Assembly (NCBI RefSeq): GCF_002727185.1
Contig: NZ_NIZW01000010.1
Span: 124,001 to 188,000, forward strand
DNA: 64,000 nucleotides
Source: Rhodopirellula bahusiensis
GTDB taxonomy: Bacteria; Planctomycetota; Planctomycetia; Pirellulales; Pirellulaceae
Reading direction: 5' to 3'
A model generated the notes under the pieces. It had not been told where the DNA came from, ran no database searches, and saw nothing but the letters and a program-made list of their open reading frames with translations. How positions within the stretch are numbered: position 1 is the stretch's first letter; each line of letters begins with the position of its first letter. Both the position numbers and the translations under genes were made by a program. Shown piece by piece: positions 53,053 through 61,899 of the stretch.

Positions 53053-53093
53053 GACGATGTTGCTTGCAAACGCGACTGAACAATCTGAAACGA

Positions 53094-53131
53094 AAAGGAG
53101 CCTTCCCGAAAGTGTTCGAGAAGGCTCCTTT
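53094..53131. terminator. Bidirectional terminator-like hairpin
   Basis: AAAGGAGCCTTC (53094-53105) and GAAGGCTCCTTT (53120-53131) flank a 14-base loop between the convergent cytochrome and DUF1559 genes. On the minus strand the stem is followed by a T-rich stretch (TTTTCGTTTC), so it most likely ends the DUF1559 transcript. Confidence 0.7.
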
Positions 53132-53167
53132 GAAAATTGGTTGTGAAACAGATCAGAGTCTTAAAAA

Positions 53168-54427
53168 CTAAAACTCCGTTTCGATCGTTTCGCGAGACGC
53201 TTTCGTCCCGAGTGCTCCCCAAAGACCGTATGGGCTAGCGGAACCCGGTGCACGTGGACCAGGCTGGTTGCGACGAACCGCTCCAGCACTCTGGTTGCCA
53301 GCGTCAACCGATTCAGTGATGAACTTCACTGCTCCGTCGGTCAGCAAGACGTGAACTCCGCCTTGGTGTCGGCTACTTGCAGTGTGAGTGCCACTGCTGT
53401 CAATCCATGTGCCCACGCAGAGTTCTGCATTGGGTGGACGGACTGTGAACATTTGAGTGCACATCGCACGGAAGTTGGCCCAGTTGGCACCACGAGCCTC
53501 GTGGTTGTTGGAACTCAGTACCGCAGGGTCCGTGCAGTTGGGGCCGCCGTTGCACCAAAACAGTGGTCGGTCAGGATCAATTTCATTGTTTTCAACGCAG
53601 AACAATGGGTTGTCGTTCACCGCGTTGGAACCTTGACGGCGCCATGAGGCAGCCGATCGTTTGTCTCGATCGCCTAAGTCTGTGATGATTTCACCCATCG
53701 CAATTGTATTGGACAGACCATCCAAAATGTCTCGGAATTTGGCCGATCGACGTACCATGAACACGCCGCGGGAAACGGAGTTGTAGTTCCCGATGGCCCA
53801 GTTGGCCGTGCGGGGTGTGAGATCTCCGTTTCGACTTTGGTGATGTTGTTGACCAGGAGAGTCACCGAGGCACAACGCGTAGTTAGTTCGTCCGAGAGCG
53901 GGCAGTCCCTTGCCAGGATCGCTGGGACAGCGAAGTGTTGGAATGTCCGTCGACCATGGAATGTAACCTGGGTTGCGAGTGTAATTTCGCGGGTTGGGGC
54001 CCATCGCGGGCCAACGCGGTGGATTGGTCAGTCCCGTTGTTGCTGGCGGTGCCGCCCCGGTAACGGTTTGGGTGCTGGGGTTTGAGATCAACTCCCACAG
54101 CCCCTGCTGCTCGAAGAACGGCGTCAGGCCAACCAATGCACTCATGCATTCGTGGCTGGCATCATTGCCCGTTTGCCACCAACGATTGTTCTGCAATCCG
54201 ATTCCCGTTCCGCCACCGTGAACAGGCAGTTGGTTGTAGGCGGAATGGTAATTGTGCAGGGCCAAACCCTGCTGCTTGAAATTGTTGCTGCAGCTCATAC
54301 GGCGTGCAGCTTCTCGGGCCGCTTGCACGGCAGGCAGTAACAGTCCAACCAGTACTCCAATGATCGCAATGACGACCAGGAGTTCCACCAGTGTGAACCC
54401 AGCGGACTTCTTTATCGAGGAATTCAT
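53168..54427 (-). CDS. DUF1559 protein with prepilin-like N-terminus
   Basis: The 419-residue protein starts with a type IV prepilin-like leader and helix ([18 protein letters not shown], cut after Gly). The region [26 protein letters not shown] is the DUF1559 hallmark, and the C-terminus holds the H-x9-DG motif ([17 protein letters not shown]). DUF1559 proteins are numerous in planctomycetes; their role is unknown, possibly surface pili or envelope structures. The start at 54427 is fixed by the leader. A small lipoprotein is divergent upstream. Confidence 0.92.
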   Translation of the reverse strand: MNSSIKKSAGFTLVELLVVIAIIGVLVGLLLPAVQAAREAARRMSCSNNFKQQGLALHNYHSAYNQLPVHGGGTGIGLQNNRWWQTGNDASHECMSALVGLTPFFEQQGLWELISNPSTQTVTGAAPPATTGLTNPPRWPAMGPNPRNYTRNPGYIPWSTDIPTLRCPSDPGKGLPALGRTNYALCLGDSPGQQHHQSRNGDLTPRTANWAIGNYNSVSRGVFMVRRSAKFRDILDGLSNTIAMGEIITDLGDRDKRSAASWRRQGSNAVNDNPLFCVENNEIDPDRPLFWCNGGPNCTDPAVLSSNNHEARGANWANFRAMCTQMFTVRPPNAELCVGTWIDSSGTHTASSRHQGGVHVLLTDGAVKFITESVDAGNQSAGAVRRNQPGPRAPGSASPYGLWGALGTKASRETIETEF

Positions 54428-54680
54428 GCGGTATCTCCACTTCAGAAGAGCTAAAAAAGAAAAGGCGGAGTTGCTACACCTCACCACGCCTCTATAGAGG
54501 CAGATACCGTACCCCGTGAGAAATAGCCGCCACAACAATGCAAATTACGCATTTTTGTTGCTTTTTTGCGCGTTGCCACGGCGACTGAGCTCTGGTCATC
54601 TTGAAACCACCGGTAAACAACTTTCTGCGAAAGATCTGTTTAGGCGAACATTTTCTCTTCACTCAAGCGAATCAATTGTC

Positions 54681-54854
54681 ATGCAAAAGCTCACACTCGC
54701 GGCATTCGTTGCCTTGTTGTTTTCAGTTCCCGTTGGTTGCGAAAACGAGAGTAGCGTTGTCGAAGCGCCTCCCGTCAGTGAAGAATCATCCATGGATGGG
54801 ATGACGGAAGACGAATACAACGATGCGATGGAAGAAGCCCTGAATCAGCAATAG
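54681..54854 (+). CDS. Small acidic lipoprotein
   Basis: The 57-residue product MQKLTLAAFVALLFSVPVGC ends its signal in a lipobox (VPVGC, Cys20) and continues with an acidic tail rich in Glu, Ser and Met. Planctomycete DUF1559 genes are often accompanied by such small lipoproteins; here the two are divergent. The longer frame from 54516 would precede the signal with 55 polar residues and is less likely. Confidence 0.75.
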   Translation: MQKLTLAAFVALLFSVPVGCENESSVVEAPPVSEESSMDGMTEDEYNDAMEEALNQQ

Positions 54855-54898
54855 TGTTGGTCAAGCTGGTTGCTGGTTGAATGCGACGTAATGACGAA

Positions 54899-55138
54899 TC
54901 AGAAGTCGTCCGTCGTCACTTCAGCAAGAACCGAGTTTGCCAGCAGAAATTGTTCACGCATTGAAGCGGACGTCAGCATTTGCGGACGTCCGTTTTTTCG
55001 TTTGCCCAGGTTGGGATAACGTGACCCAAGTTGGCTGACGGTTTGATCGAGTTCGTCTTGCGGTTCGAAACGGAAGAAACTCGCGCGGCGTTTGGAATCA
55101 AGAAATGTTGGCGTTTGTTTCGATCCATTCCAACTCAA
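54899..55138 (-). CDS. Possible small soluble protein (weak call)
   Basis: A 79-codon minus-strand frame starts with TTG and encodes a basic protein with two Met-containing stretches (KRKNGRPQMLTSASMREQFLLANSV). Composition is natural-looking, but no Shine-Dalgarno was seen, and it overlaps the start of the plus-strand membrane gene by 47 bases, so only one of the two may be real. Confidence 0.35.
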   Translation of the reverse strand: MSWNGSKQTPTFLDSKRRASFFRFEPQDELDQTVSQLGSRYPNLGKRKNGRPQMLTSASMREQFLLANSVLAEVTTDDF

Positions 55139-55406
55139 GTCAGATGGTGAGGCGTTGCTTCCAAACCCGTACCAGCAGTCGAGTGAGATCGAAGCCGAGG
55201 AGCCCAGAAAAGTCTTCTTTGTTCATCGCTTTCCCGTCACCATTTTGTTGGCGTCGATGACAATCTACGCGATGGGAATGTCCGTGATGTGGACCATCGA
55301 TCCCATCATCGTTTTCTTGATGGCGTTGGGTTGGGGATGGGTTGGCTGGCCAGTTCTTTCGTTGTTGGAGAAGAAGCTGGCCAGTCTGTTTCGCGTTTTG
55401 TTGTGA
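55092..55406 (+). CDS. Possible small membrane protein
   Basis: A 104-residue frame from TTG has two membrane helices near its C-terminus (VTILLASMTIYAMGMSVMW and PIIVFLMALGWGWVGWPVLSLL) after a polar N-terminus. It is not in any family I recognise. The helix pair is convincing as protein, but the start codon is uncertain, and the 5' end overlaps the minus-strand frame. Confidence 0.5.
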   Translation: MESRNVGVCFDPFQLKSDGEALLPNPYQQSSEIEAEEPRKVFFVHRFPVTILLASMTIYAMGMSVMWTIDPIIVFLMALGWGWVGWPVLSLLEKKLASLFRVLL

Positions 55407-55502
55407 GAACCCAAGATGCGATCTGGTATCGGGGGTGATACCAGTGCCGAGGCTTCCTGTGTGTTGATACACAAGCTGGAAGCTTATGCCACATGGGGCG
55501 TG

Positions 55503-56255
55503 TTATTGCGCCAGCGCTTTTGCGACGACTTCGGCGACGTGTTCACCGAGCAGTTTGGAGCCGGCTTGCGTGTAGTGCACGTTGGCTTTTCGCTGGGTGG
55601 AAGCGTGCTGCATGGCGAAGTCGTAGAACGGATCCGTTTGGATGCCGCCAACGGATTCCATGACTTTGGATGCGGCTTCGTTGTAGCGTGGTCCGTCCTC
55701 GGGCAGCCGGCCGCCGGCTCCCTCGGGAACCGGAGTGGTCTCTCGCCAAATCACGGTCGCGCCGGTGGCTTTCAACTTTTTCGCGATCGTTTCCAGGTTG
55801 GCGACGTACTCGTCCAGAGGGACTTGTCGTTTGCTGGTCGGTAGCTTGGGATCGGCTAAGTTCTTCCCGTTGGGCCCCATGAATTTCAGGTCGTGCAAAC
55901 CAAAGTTGAAGTGAATCACATCCCACTTGCGGTCACCCAACCACGAGTCGAGTTGTTCGAGACCACGCGTGGTGGGGCCGCAGTTTGTTCCGGGACGGAA
56001 GACGTTTGCTTTGCCTTCGAGGGCTCGTCGTGTGTCCAGCATGTAGCCGATCGAAATGGAGTCACCGATCAACAGAACGTTCGGGAGCGTCGGATCGACT
56101 TTGGGTGCGGCAAACGGGTCATTCTTGCGTGCTTGACGCGGCGTTGACTTTTGGGTCGGTTGATCGGCGTGTCCGATCGGCAGGAAGCCGGTTGGTGCGA
56201 GAGCAGCGATGGACAAAACGGCTGCGGTGAGAAAGCTGCGACGAAGAATGGACAT
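55503..56255 (-). CDS. Secreted SGNH/GDSL hydrolase
   Basis: The 250-residue protein has a signal peptide (residues 5-30). The first SGNH block is LLIGDSISIGY with the nucleophile Ser66, the third is FGLHD in place of the more usual G-x-N-D, and a late His is in VHYTQAGSKLL. SGNH enzymes are esterases or carbohydrate acetyl esterases; planctomycetes use many on polysaccharides. It is divergent from the thiamine gene with 88 bases between. Exact substrate is unknown. Confidence 0.87.
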   Translation of the reverse strand: MSILRRSFLTAAVLSIAALAPTGFLPIGHADQPTQKSTPRQARKNDPFAAPKVDPTLPNVLLIGDSISIGYMLDTRRALEGKANVFRPGTNCGPTTRGLEQLDSWLGDRKWDVIHFNFGLHDLKFMGPNGKNLADPKLPTSKRQVPLDEYVANLETIAKKLKATGATVIWRETTPVPEGAGGRLPEDGPRYNEAASKVMESVGGIQTDPFYDFAMQHASTQRKANVHYTQAGSKLLGEHVAEVVAKALAQ

Positions 56256-56343
56256 GGCGGGTGAGGTGGTGGGAGGGATGGAAGGTAGGATTCAAGCGGA
56301 ACAAACAGAGCGAGCAACGAAAACAGAGCGAGCACCGAGGCGA

Positions 56344-57429
56344 ATGACGAATATCGAATCCAGAACCGTGTTGCGAATCTTGGACGCCAACGCGAATCGT
56401 GCGGGCGAAGGGCTTCGCACGCTCGAGGAATCCGCTCGCTTTATCTTAGACGATCTGGGGCTGACCGATCGGTTGAAGACTCATCGCCATGATCTGGCGA
56501 CCGCAATGGGATGTTGGAGCCGGTTGCAGTTGGTCGAGTCTCGCGACACGCCGGGGGATGTGGGCACCGGAGTGACGACCGAAAGTGAGCAATCGCGGGC
56601 AGATCTGTCTTCGGTGATCACTGCTGCAACGACTCGGACCCAACAAGCGTTGCGGTGCCTGGAAGAATATGGAAAGACGACGGATCCGGAATTCGCGGCG
56701 AGCATTGAGTCCATTCGCTATCAGTGCTATGCCACCTTCCGCGATTTGGAGTTGAAGATGGCGGGCGTGAATTTTCGCTTGCGAAAACTTCAAGAAGCAC
56801 GGCTGTATGCCTTGATCGCCTGCGAGCCCGATGCGGAACCTCTGAAGGCCAGGATTAATCAGTTGGTCGATGCCGGAGTCGATGTGATTCAGCTTCGTGA
56901 TTCAAGCGTCGATGATCGAACTTTGTATGAGCAAGCAAGTTTTGGAGCCGCACTCGCAAAACGACGTGGCGTTTTGTGGATCATCAATAATCGAGCTGAC
57001 ATTGCGGTGGCGGCTGGCGCCGACGGAGTTCACGTTGGGCAAGAGGAAGTGCCAGTGGATGCGGTGCGGCGTGTGGTGGGGCGGGATCGTTTGATCGGTT
57101 TGTCGACTCATGACATCGAGCAGGTTAACGAGGCCACTCGTACCAGTGCGGACTACATCGGGTGCGGCCCAACGTTTCCCGGAAAGACGAAGTCGTTCGA
57201 TCACTTTCCCGGCTGCGAGTTTTTGAAGCAGGTCAGCGACGCGGAGCAATCTGGCGACCTCAAGTTGCCCGCATTTGCGATTGGCGGCATTGGGAGCGAC
57301 AATATTGAACGAGTGACCCAGTCCGGGATTGGGCGAGTTGCGGTCACGGGTGCTTTGGCATCTCATGAAGGAATGCACCAAACGGCATCGGCGATGCGAG
57401 AGATGTTGGAACGCGTGCCGCTCCGCTAG
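56344..57429 (+). CDS. thiE: Thiamine phosphate synthase with N-terminal ThiD2-like domain
   Basis: The 361-residue protein joins an N-terminal helical domain (residues 1-150, RILDANANRAGEGLRTLEESARFIL, PF17792-like) to a TIM-barrel ThiE domain. ThiE signatures are visible: VIQLRDSSVDD, WIINNRADIAVAAGADGVHVGQEE, GLSTHDIEQ, IGCGPTFPGKTK and FAIGGIG. It couples HMP-PP with THZ-P to give thiamine phosphate. I choose the ATG at 56344, as the frame before it lies in a polar, Arg/Glu-rich stretch. The domain join is known in planctomycetes and cyanobacteria. Confidence 0.93.
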   Translation: MTNIESRTVLRILDANANRAGEGLRTLEESARFILDDLGLTDRLKTHRHDLATAMGCWSRLQLVESRDTPGDVGTGVTTESEQSRADLSSVITAATTRTQQALRCLEEYGKTTDPEFAASIESIRYQCYATFRDLELKMAGVNFRLRKLQEARLYALIACEPDAEPLKARINQLVDAGVDVIQLRDSSVDDRTLYEQASFGAALAKRRGVLWIINNRADIAVAAGADGVHVGQEEVPVDAVRRVVGRDRLIGLSTHDIEQVNEATRTSADYIGCGPTFPGKTKSFDHFPGCEFLKQVSDAEQSGDLKLPAFAIGGIGSDNIERVTQSGIGRVAVTGALASHEGMHQTASAMREMLERVPLR

Positions 57430-57473
57430 GACGTGCTCAACAGTACCGGGCGGCTTGCGCCGCTCCGCTAGGA
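57417..57473. repeat. 15-bp direct repeat at the end of thiE
   Basis: GCCGCTCCGCTAGGA occurs at 57417-57431 (spanning the thiE stop codon) and again at 57459-57473, 42 bases apart. The second copy is in the gap before the next gene. It may be a duplicated remnant of a dispersed element or a local slippage product. Confidence 0.6.
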
Positions 57474-57499
57474 TTTGCTTGATCAGGGGAACGTGCTTG

Positions 57500-58357
57500 A
57501 TGATATTTCGATTGAGTTTGATTGCGTTCGCATTGTCGGGTTGTGTCTCCGCGGAAGAGCCCTCTTTTGTTCCGGTTCAGTTGGCTGACAAGGAGTTGAC
57601 CGAGAGCAGCGGGATGGTGTTTTCGGTGAAGGATCCAAGCTGCATTTGGTCGCACAATGATTCAGGTGATCGGGCGAGGTTGTTTGCTTTTGATGCCAAC
57701 ACCGGCGCAGCGACCGGGCGATGGGAATTGCCTGGTGTCACGGCGATTGATTGGGAAGACCTCGCGATCCTTCCGCCGTTGAAAGCCGATGGGCCGGCAA
57801 GGTTGGTGATTGCGGACAGCGGCGACAATCAACAAAAGCGTGACCACATCGAGCTATTGGTCGTCGATGAAATGGATCCGCGAAAGTCTGGAGAAGTGGC
57901 GCGAGATCAGGTGCATCTGCTTCGCGTGAAATACCCGCATGGTCCGCAAGACTGCGAAGCGATTTGGTTCGACGAACCATCCGGACATTTGATCTTGTTG
58001 TGCAAGCGATTCACTCCATGGGTGGGGCTGTATCGGGTTGCACTCATTGATGGTTCGAGTGGTAAGTTGAACGAAGACATCGAGGCCGAGCTGATCATTC
58101 GGTTGCCGCTGGCGCTGGCCACGGGGGCGGATCGGGATCCAGTGACAGGCGATGTTTGGGTTTCGACGTATTGGCAAGCGATGAAGTTTGCGAAAGCGGA
58201 TCATCCGACTTTGAAGGCACAGATGTCACGAACTCCCATTGCAATGGATTTGCCAAAACTAAGGCAGATCGAAGCGATTGCTGTCGACTCCAAATCGGAT
58301 GTGTGGGTCACCAGTGAAGGCAGCCCTGCTCCTTTGGTTCGATTGGGCATTCGTTGA
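57500..58357 (+). CDS. Lipoprotein with beta-propeller-like character, function unknown
   Basis: The 285-residue protein begins with a lipobox (LIAFALSGC, Cys15). The rest is beta-rich with repeating short motifs: SGMVFSVKDPSCIWSHNDSGD, WEDLAILPP, LVIADSGDN, CEAIWFDEPSGHLILLCK, and PVTGDVWVSTYWQ. These are typical of a beta-propeller of the SdiA-regulated/NHL-like sort, with D-S-G-D loops. No catalytic motif is evident. An upstream GGGGA supports the ATG at 57500. It follows thiE closely on the same strand. Confidence 0.78.
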   Translation: MIFRLSLIAFALSGCVSAEEPSFVPVQLADKELTESSGMVFSVKDPSCIWSHNDSGDRARLFAFDANTGAATGRWELPGVTAIDWEDLAILPPLKADGPARLVIADSGDNQQKRDHIELLVVDEMDPRKSGEVARDQVHLLRVKYPHGPQDCEAIWFDEPSGHLILLCKRFTPWVGLYRVALIDGSSGKLNEDIEAELIIRLPLALATGADRDPVTGDVWVSTYWQAMKFAKADHPTLKAQMSRTPIAMDLPKLRQIEAIAVDSKSDVWVTSEGSPAPLVRLGIR

Positions 58358-58425
58358 AGATGGGCTGAGAACGCCTCCCGGCGATCTTGCAAATTGACTT
58401 GTATAGAAATTTTGAAAGAGAACGG

Positions 58426-58992
58426 ATGTTTGAAATCGAACTGAAATTTCGCGTCGCCAACGTCAGCGAACTCCGCGAACGATTGGCCGAGAACGACGCG
58501 GTCTTGGTTTCAGAAAATGAGAACCAAGACACGTACTACAACCATCCTTCTCGTGACTTCGCTGAGTCAGGTGAAGCTCTCCGAGTTCGGCGAATCGATG
58601 GAACGCCCTTGGTGACCTACAAGGGTTCGAAACGGCCGGGTGCCGTGAAGGCACGCGAGGAATTGGAATGGCGTTTGGATCCCGGCGATCCGACTGGCGA
58701 CTCGATGGAAACGTTGTTCGATCGACTTGGTTTTCACAAAGTCGCGACGGTGATCAAGCGACGAGAAACGTTTCACCTGGGATCGAGCGATCCGATGACG
58801 GTCACGATTGATCGCGTCGACGGATTGGGAGAATTCGCTGAAATCGAACGCGTGTTGCATGAACGTTTCCCCAGCGACGAGGCGGTGGAAACGGCTCGTG
58901 CCGAAGTCATGGACATGGCCGCGAAGTTGGGGCTGGAATCGCCCGAATCCAGGAGCTACTTGAGAATGCAGCTCGAGTCAGCGGGTGGCTGA
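58426..58992 (+). CDS. CYTH-domain protein (class IV adenylate cyclase / triphosphatase-like)
   Basis: The 188-residue protein has the CYTH signature E-x-E-x-K near the start (FEIELKFR), then YYNHPSRDF, RRIDG, TYKGSKRPG, VIKRRETF, TIDRVDGLGEFAEIE in the order of CyaB/ThTPase proteins. The family hydrolyses or cyclises triphosphate substrates (ATP, thiamine triphosphate, inorganic triphosphate) with metal ions. The neighbouring thiE makes thiamine triphosphatase a tempting role, but the sequence does not separate this from class IV cyclases. Its last 15 bases overlap the end of the convergent SDR gene. Confidence 0.87.
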   Translation: MFEIELKFRVANVSELRERLAENDAVLVSENENQDTYYNHPSRDFAESGEALRVRRIDGTPLVTYKGSKRPGAVKAREELEWRLDPGDPTGDSMETLFDRLGFHKVATVIKRRETFHLGSSDPMTVTIDRVDGLGEFAEIERVLHERFPSDEAVETARAEVMDMAAKLGLESPESRSYLRMQLESAGG

Positions 58993-59721
58993 TTTGATCG
59001 AGCTGAGTCCGCCGTCGACCGCGATGTCTTGGCCGGTGATCCAAGCGTTCTCGGGTGCCAGCAGCCACGCAATCATCGACGCGATGTCTCCGGGTTGTCC
59101 CAATCGACCCATCGGATGCATGGCGCGGCTCGCGTCGGCCGACCGTTCGTTCTGCCAAACTCGGGCTGTCAATTCAGTTTCGACCAAGCCGGGCGCAACT
59201 GTGTTGATACGGACATTGCCGGCCGCATAAGTCGCCGCGGCGGCACGAGCCATCGCGGCGACTCCTGCCTTGGCTGCGGCGATGGCTTCGTGGCTGGTCA
59301 AACCGATCGCGGCGCCACCGCTGGACATCAACACGATCGAGCCACCACCTTGTTTCTTCAAGCGAGGTGCGATCGTCCGGACCAAACCAAACGCCGTGAC
59401 CAAATTGGCTTCCAGGACCGATTGCAAATCCTCTTTGCTGGTCAAGTGAGCTGGTTTGAGCAGGATGGAACCAGCCAAATTGGTTGCACCGTCGAGTCCG
59501 CCAAACTGTTCGATTGCATTGTCGGCGACTCCGGCCAATCCATCCCAGTCGGTTGCGTCGCAGACTTGAAATGGTTGCTGCAGTTCATGAGCGAGCGTTT
59601 GCAGGTTGGATTCATTTCTGCCGACCATCATCACTCGATGGCCTGCCGAAACGAGTTGTTTGCAAAGGGCGGATCCGATGCCACCGCTGGCACCGACGAT
59701 CATGAAGCTGGAAGTAGTCAT
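58978..59721 (-). CDS. SDR-family protein lacking the catalytic tyrosine
   Basis: The 247-residue protein is a short-chain dehydrogenase with GASGGIG at residues 10-16, NLAGS at 81-85, Ser133/134, and Lys151. The YxxxK tyrosine position (147) is Ile (HEAIAAAKAGV), so a normal SDR reaction is unlikely. The C-terminal VAPGLVETELTARV and TGQDIAVDGG elements are intact. The ATG at 59721 places the Rossmann motif normally. A subgroup with HEAIAAAK is known to me from other bacteria, so the change is probably inherited rather than an error. Function is unclear. Confidence 0.88.
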   Translation of the reverse strand: MTTSSFMIVGASGGIGSALCKQLVSAGHRVMMVGRNESNLQTLAHELQQPFQVCDATDWDGLAGVADNAIEQFGGLDGATNLAGSILLKPAHLTSKEDLQSVLEANLVTAFGLVRTIAPRLKKQGGGSIVLMSSGGAAIGLTSHEAIAAAKAGVAAMARAAAATYAAGNVRINTVAPGLVETELTARVWQNERSADASRAMHPMGRLGQPGDIASMIAWLLAPENAWITGQDIAVDGGLSSIKSATR

Positions 59722-60031
59722 CGGGAGTGAACACGTCTGTGGTTGGGATTCTTGGCAATGCATCACGGTAGGGCACCGGCAAATCGCAATGAGAAGCCGG
59801 GCGACGGAGGCGAATGTTCGGATTGTTCGGAGCAAATGCCTTTCACCGGTCACACCATTCAAAGCGGCGGTTCCGAAGGAGTCGGGTGAACATCGGATGT
59901 TTGGGTTCGCGACCCGAGCGGTCGATAACTGTTTCATGGCACCGATGAAATCAGCTTCGCGGCGGTGACCTCCCAACAATCGCCGCCATCGGATTGATTT
60001 GCTAACACCTCTCCAACGGAATGATTCCGCC
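59722..60031. other. 310-base divergent gap between the SDR and small protein genes
   Basis: The minus-strand frame of the SDR gene stays open to 60039, but the region before the Rossmann motif looks unlike an SDR, so I treat it as untranslated. It should hold the two promoters. I saw no clear promoter, RNA gene or repeat. Confidence 0.4.
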
Positions 60032-60373
60032 ATGACCAAAAAAGATACCTTTCGAGTTGTCGCCCGCGGCAGTGATGGTTCGCTTCAAATTCGCGACTAC
60101 GGTTCGCTCGATCCGTTAACCGATCACCACGAGCAAGTCGGCATCGACGATTGCAGCACCGACTTGGCGCTTCGCGGCATGCCCGTGTTTCGTGGTCTGA
60201 TTGGTCCGATGCCAGAAGGCAAGAACATTGTGCGTTACGAAACGCCGGAGGTGTTTGAAATGTTGACGAAGGAATGGGGAATCACCAAGCCGAAGAAACG
60301 CCGTCGTCGCGCGAGCGAAAAGAAAGTGGCCGAAGCTTCCACCTCAACCGACTCGGCCGAGTTGGTTTCCTAG
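60032..60373 (+). CDS. Small basic-tailed protein, function unknown
   Basis: The 113-residue protein starts MTKKDTFRVVARGSDGSLQIRDYG and includes GMPVFRGLIGPMPEGKNIVRYETPEVFEMLTKEWGI. The C-terminus is Lys/Arg-rich (KPKKRRRRASEKK) with a Ser/Thr tail, suggesting nucleic acid binding. I do not recognise the family. It is divergent from the SDR gene. Confidence 0.7.
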   Translation: MTKKDTFRVVARGSDGSLQIRDYGSLDPLTDHHEQVGIDDCSTDLALRGMPVFRGLIGPMPEGKNIVRYETPEVFEMLTKEWGITKPKKRRRRASEKKVAEASTSTDSAELVS

Positions 60374-60840
60374 CGAGAGCACGTTTCGCCAGTTCGCCAT
60401 GACTTCGCTCGTTGAGCGGACGTCATGGATGCGATGCTTCGGTTGCCGCGGGGTCGGGAAGTTTCCTGATCCGCCGCGCTGTCTTTCTGCGCCGGTGAGG
60501 TTGTTCATCGGCCGCTGCTCCATTTTGACAACGCCGTGAAGTGGCGTTCGCCTCACCGATTCAGTCAGCCCCTTAGATTGAACTCGGTTTCTTCTTCGGT
60601 GCGATCGCGCCGCACCGGGTATTGAAACGGCCCGATGCCGCTGGTCATGCGGCCTGCTAGTCCGTGGAAAACGTTTCTGCGCTGAAGAGTGGAGGCCCGT
60701 GTACCAGATGGGCTGCTCAAAGCTTTCGGTTGTCGCCGTTGGAGTGCGATAATGCGCACTTTGTTGCGGGATTAACATCCGTTACGGCCCAAGCATGAGT
60801 TGCTAGTTTTGACAGCGTTGCCATACCTACAGGTTGCACA
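60374..60840. other. 467-base intergenic region
   Basis: The stretch holds a small hairpin (AGTGCG 60743-60748, CGCACT 60755-60760). A minus-strand frame of 144 codons covers much of it, but its Arg/Pro/Ser-rich composition and lack of a ribosome site argue against a gene. No RNA gene was found. Confidence 0.4.
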
Positions 60841-61680
60841 GTGGGAATGGATCGACTTCTGACGATTCTAAGGCGTAGATATCCCAGTTTTGGGAAGGGG
60901 CTTACTGTGATTGATTCCACGAACGAGCGTGCTGCCGTTTGCTTGCTGACTCGACAGTTAAACGGAGAGACTGTTTCTATAGATCTGAGGTCGTTGATTG
61001 AGGCGGAGTCTGATTGGTCCGTCGTGCCTTGTTCATCAAGTGATCAATTGCTGGAGTGGATCGCGGAGAGTCGGCTGGAGCGTCCAGGATGTCTGGTCGT
61101 GGATGTTGAATTGATCGGCGATGGATTTCAACGGGTGCAAAAAGCGCTGTCCGATTCGAGCTGCAGCGCACCCTTGATCTTGGTCGCTGGAGAACTGCCA
61201 ATCCAAACGGTCGTGCACGCCTTTGAGAAGGGCGCCTGGACCGTTGTCTTAAAGTCCGAGGACGGGGCCCAGAAATTCAGCGGCTCGCTTCGGGATCACA
61301 TTCGCCAAGCGATCGAATGGGATCGCTTCCAAGTCGGGATGGAGAAGGCTCACCGAAAACGCAATCGTATCTTGGATGGCCTGACCGAACGCCAACGCAA
61401 AGTCCTCAATTGCGTGATGGAAGGGATGCCGACGAAGGCGATCGCCGCGAACTACAACGTTTCGAAGCGTTTGATCGAATTCGAACGAAGTCACCTTTTG
61501 TCCGCGTTTGGTGTTGGCGGAACGGCTGAGCTGACGGCTGTGGTGGGCGAACACCGAATCGTTGAAAAACTGCTGGATCGATACCAGCGTTTTGATTCAG
61601 CGGAAGTCGGTCGTTCCTTTCGACGCCCCATGACCATGCGCGGCTCCGTATCAAGATCGACCGCTCAAGTTGACGAGTGA
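60841..61680 (+). CDS. Atypical FixJ/NarL-like response regulator
   Basis: The 279-residue protein has a receiver-like domain (about residues 20-150) and a LuxR-type helix-turn-helix (GLTERQRKVLNCVMEGMPTKAIAANYNVSKRLIEFERSHLL). The phosphoacceptor Asp is present (CLVVDVELIG), and Lys in VVLKSEDG. The acidic pair at strand 1 is VIDST, and the switch Thr is Ala (LILVAGELP), so the phosphorylation site is altered. The GTG at 60841 and ATG at 60847 give a whole first strand; the GTG at 60907 has a better ribosome site (GGGAAGGGG) but would trim it. No sensor kinase is adjacent. Confidence 0.8.
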   Translation: MGMDRLLTILRRRYPSFGKGLTVIDSTNERAAVCLLTRQLNGETVSIDLRSLIEAESDWSVVPCSSSDQLLEWIAESRLERPGCLVVDVELIGDGFQRVQKALSDSSCSAPLILVAGELPIQTVVHAFEKGAWTVVLKSEDGAQKFSGSLRDHIRQAIEWDRFQVGMEKAHRKRNRILDGLTERQRKVLNCVMEGMPTKAIAANYNVSKRLIEFERSHLLSAFGVGGTAELTAVVGEHRIVEKLLDRYQRFDSAEVGRSFRRPMTMRGSVSRSTAQVDE

Positions 61681-61899
61681 TTGAATATCCTTCCAATGCT
61701 CGCCCAGTATTTCCGGGGCAGATCGAAGAGAATGGGTGCATTCCCGCTCTCGACGATCGGGATGATGGTCGAGCTGTTGGTTGGATTTTTTATGGACCCA
61801 CGACAGCGTCCGGTAATCTGAAAGCGCTCTGCCTTTTTGAACGTTCGTAGCGAATCACGTTCGGTCACACGATCTTGATGGCCCGGATCTGAGCCCGAT

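Noticed and set aside
60344..60778. 144-codon minus frame overlapping the end of the small basic-tailed protein
   Set aside because: Arg/Pro/Ser-rich with no conserved-looking segment and no ribosome site.
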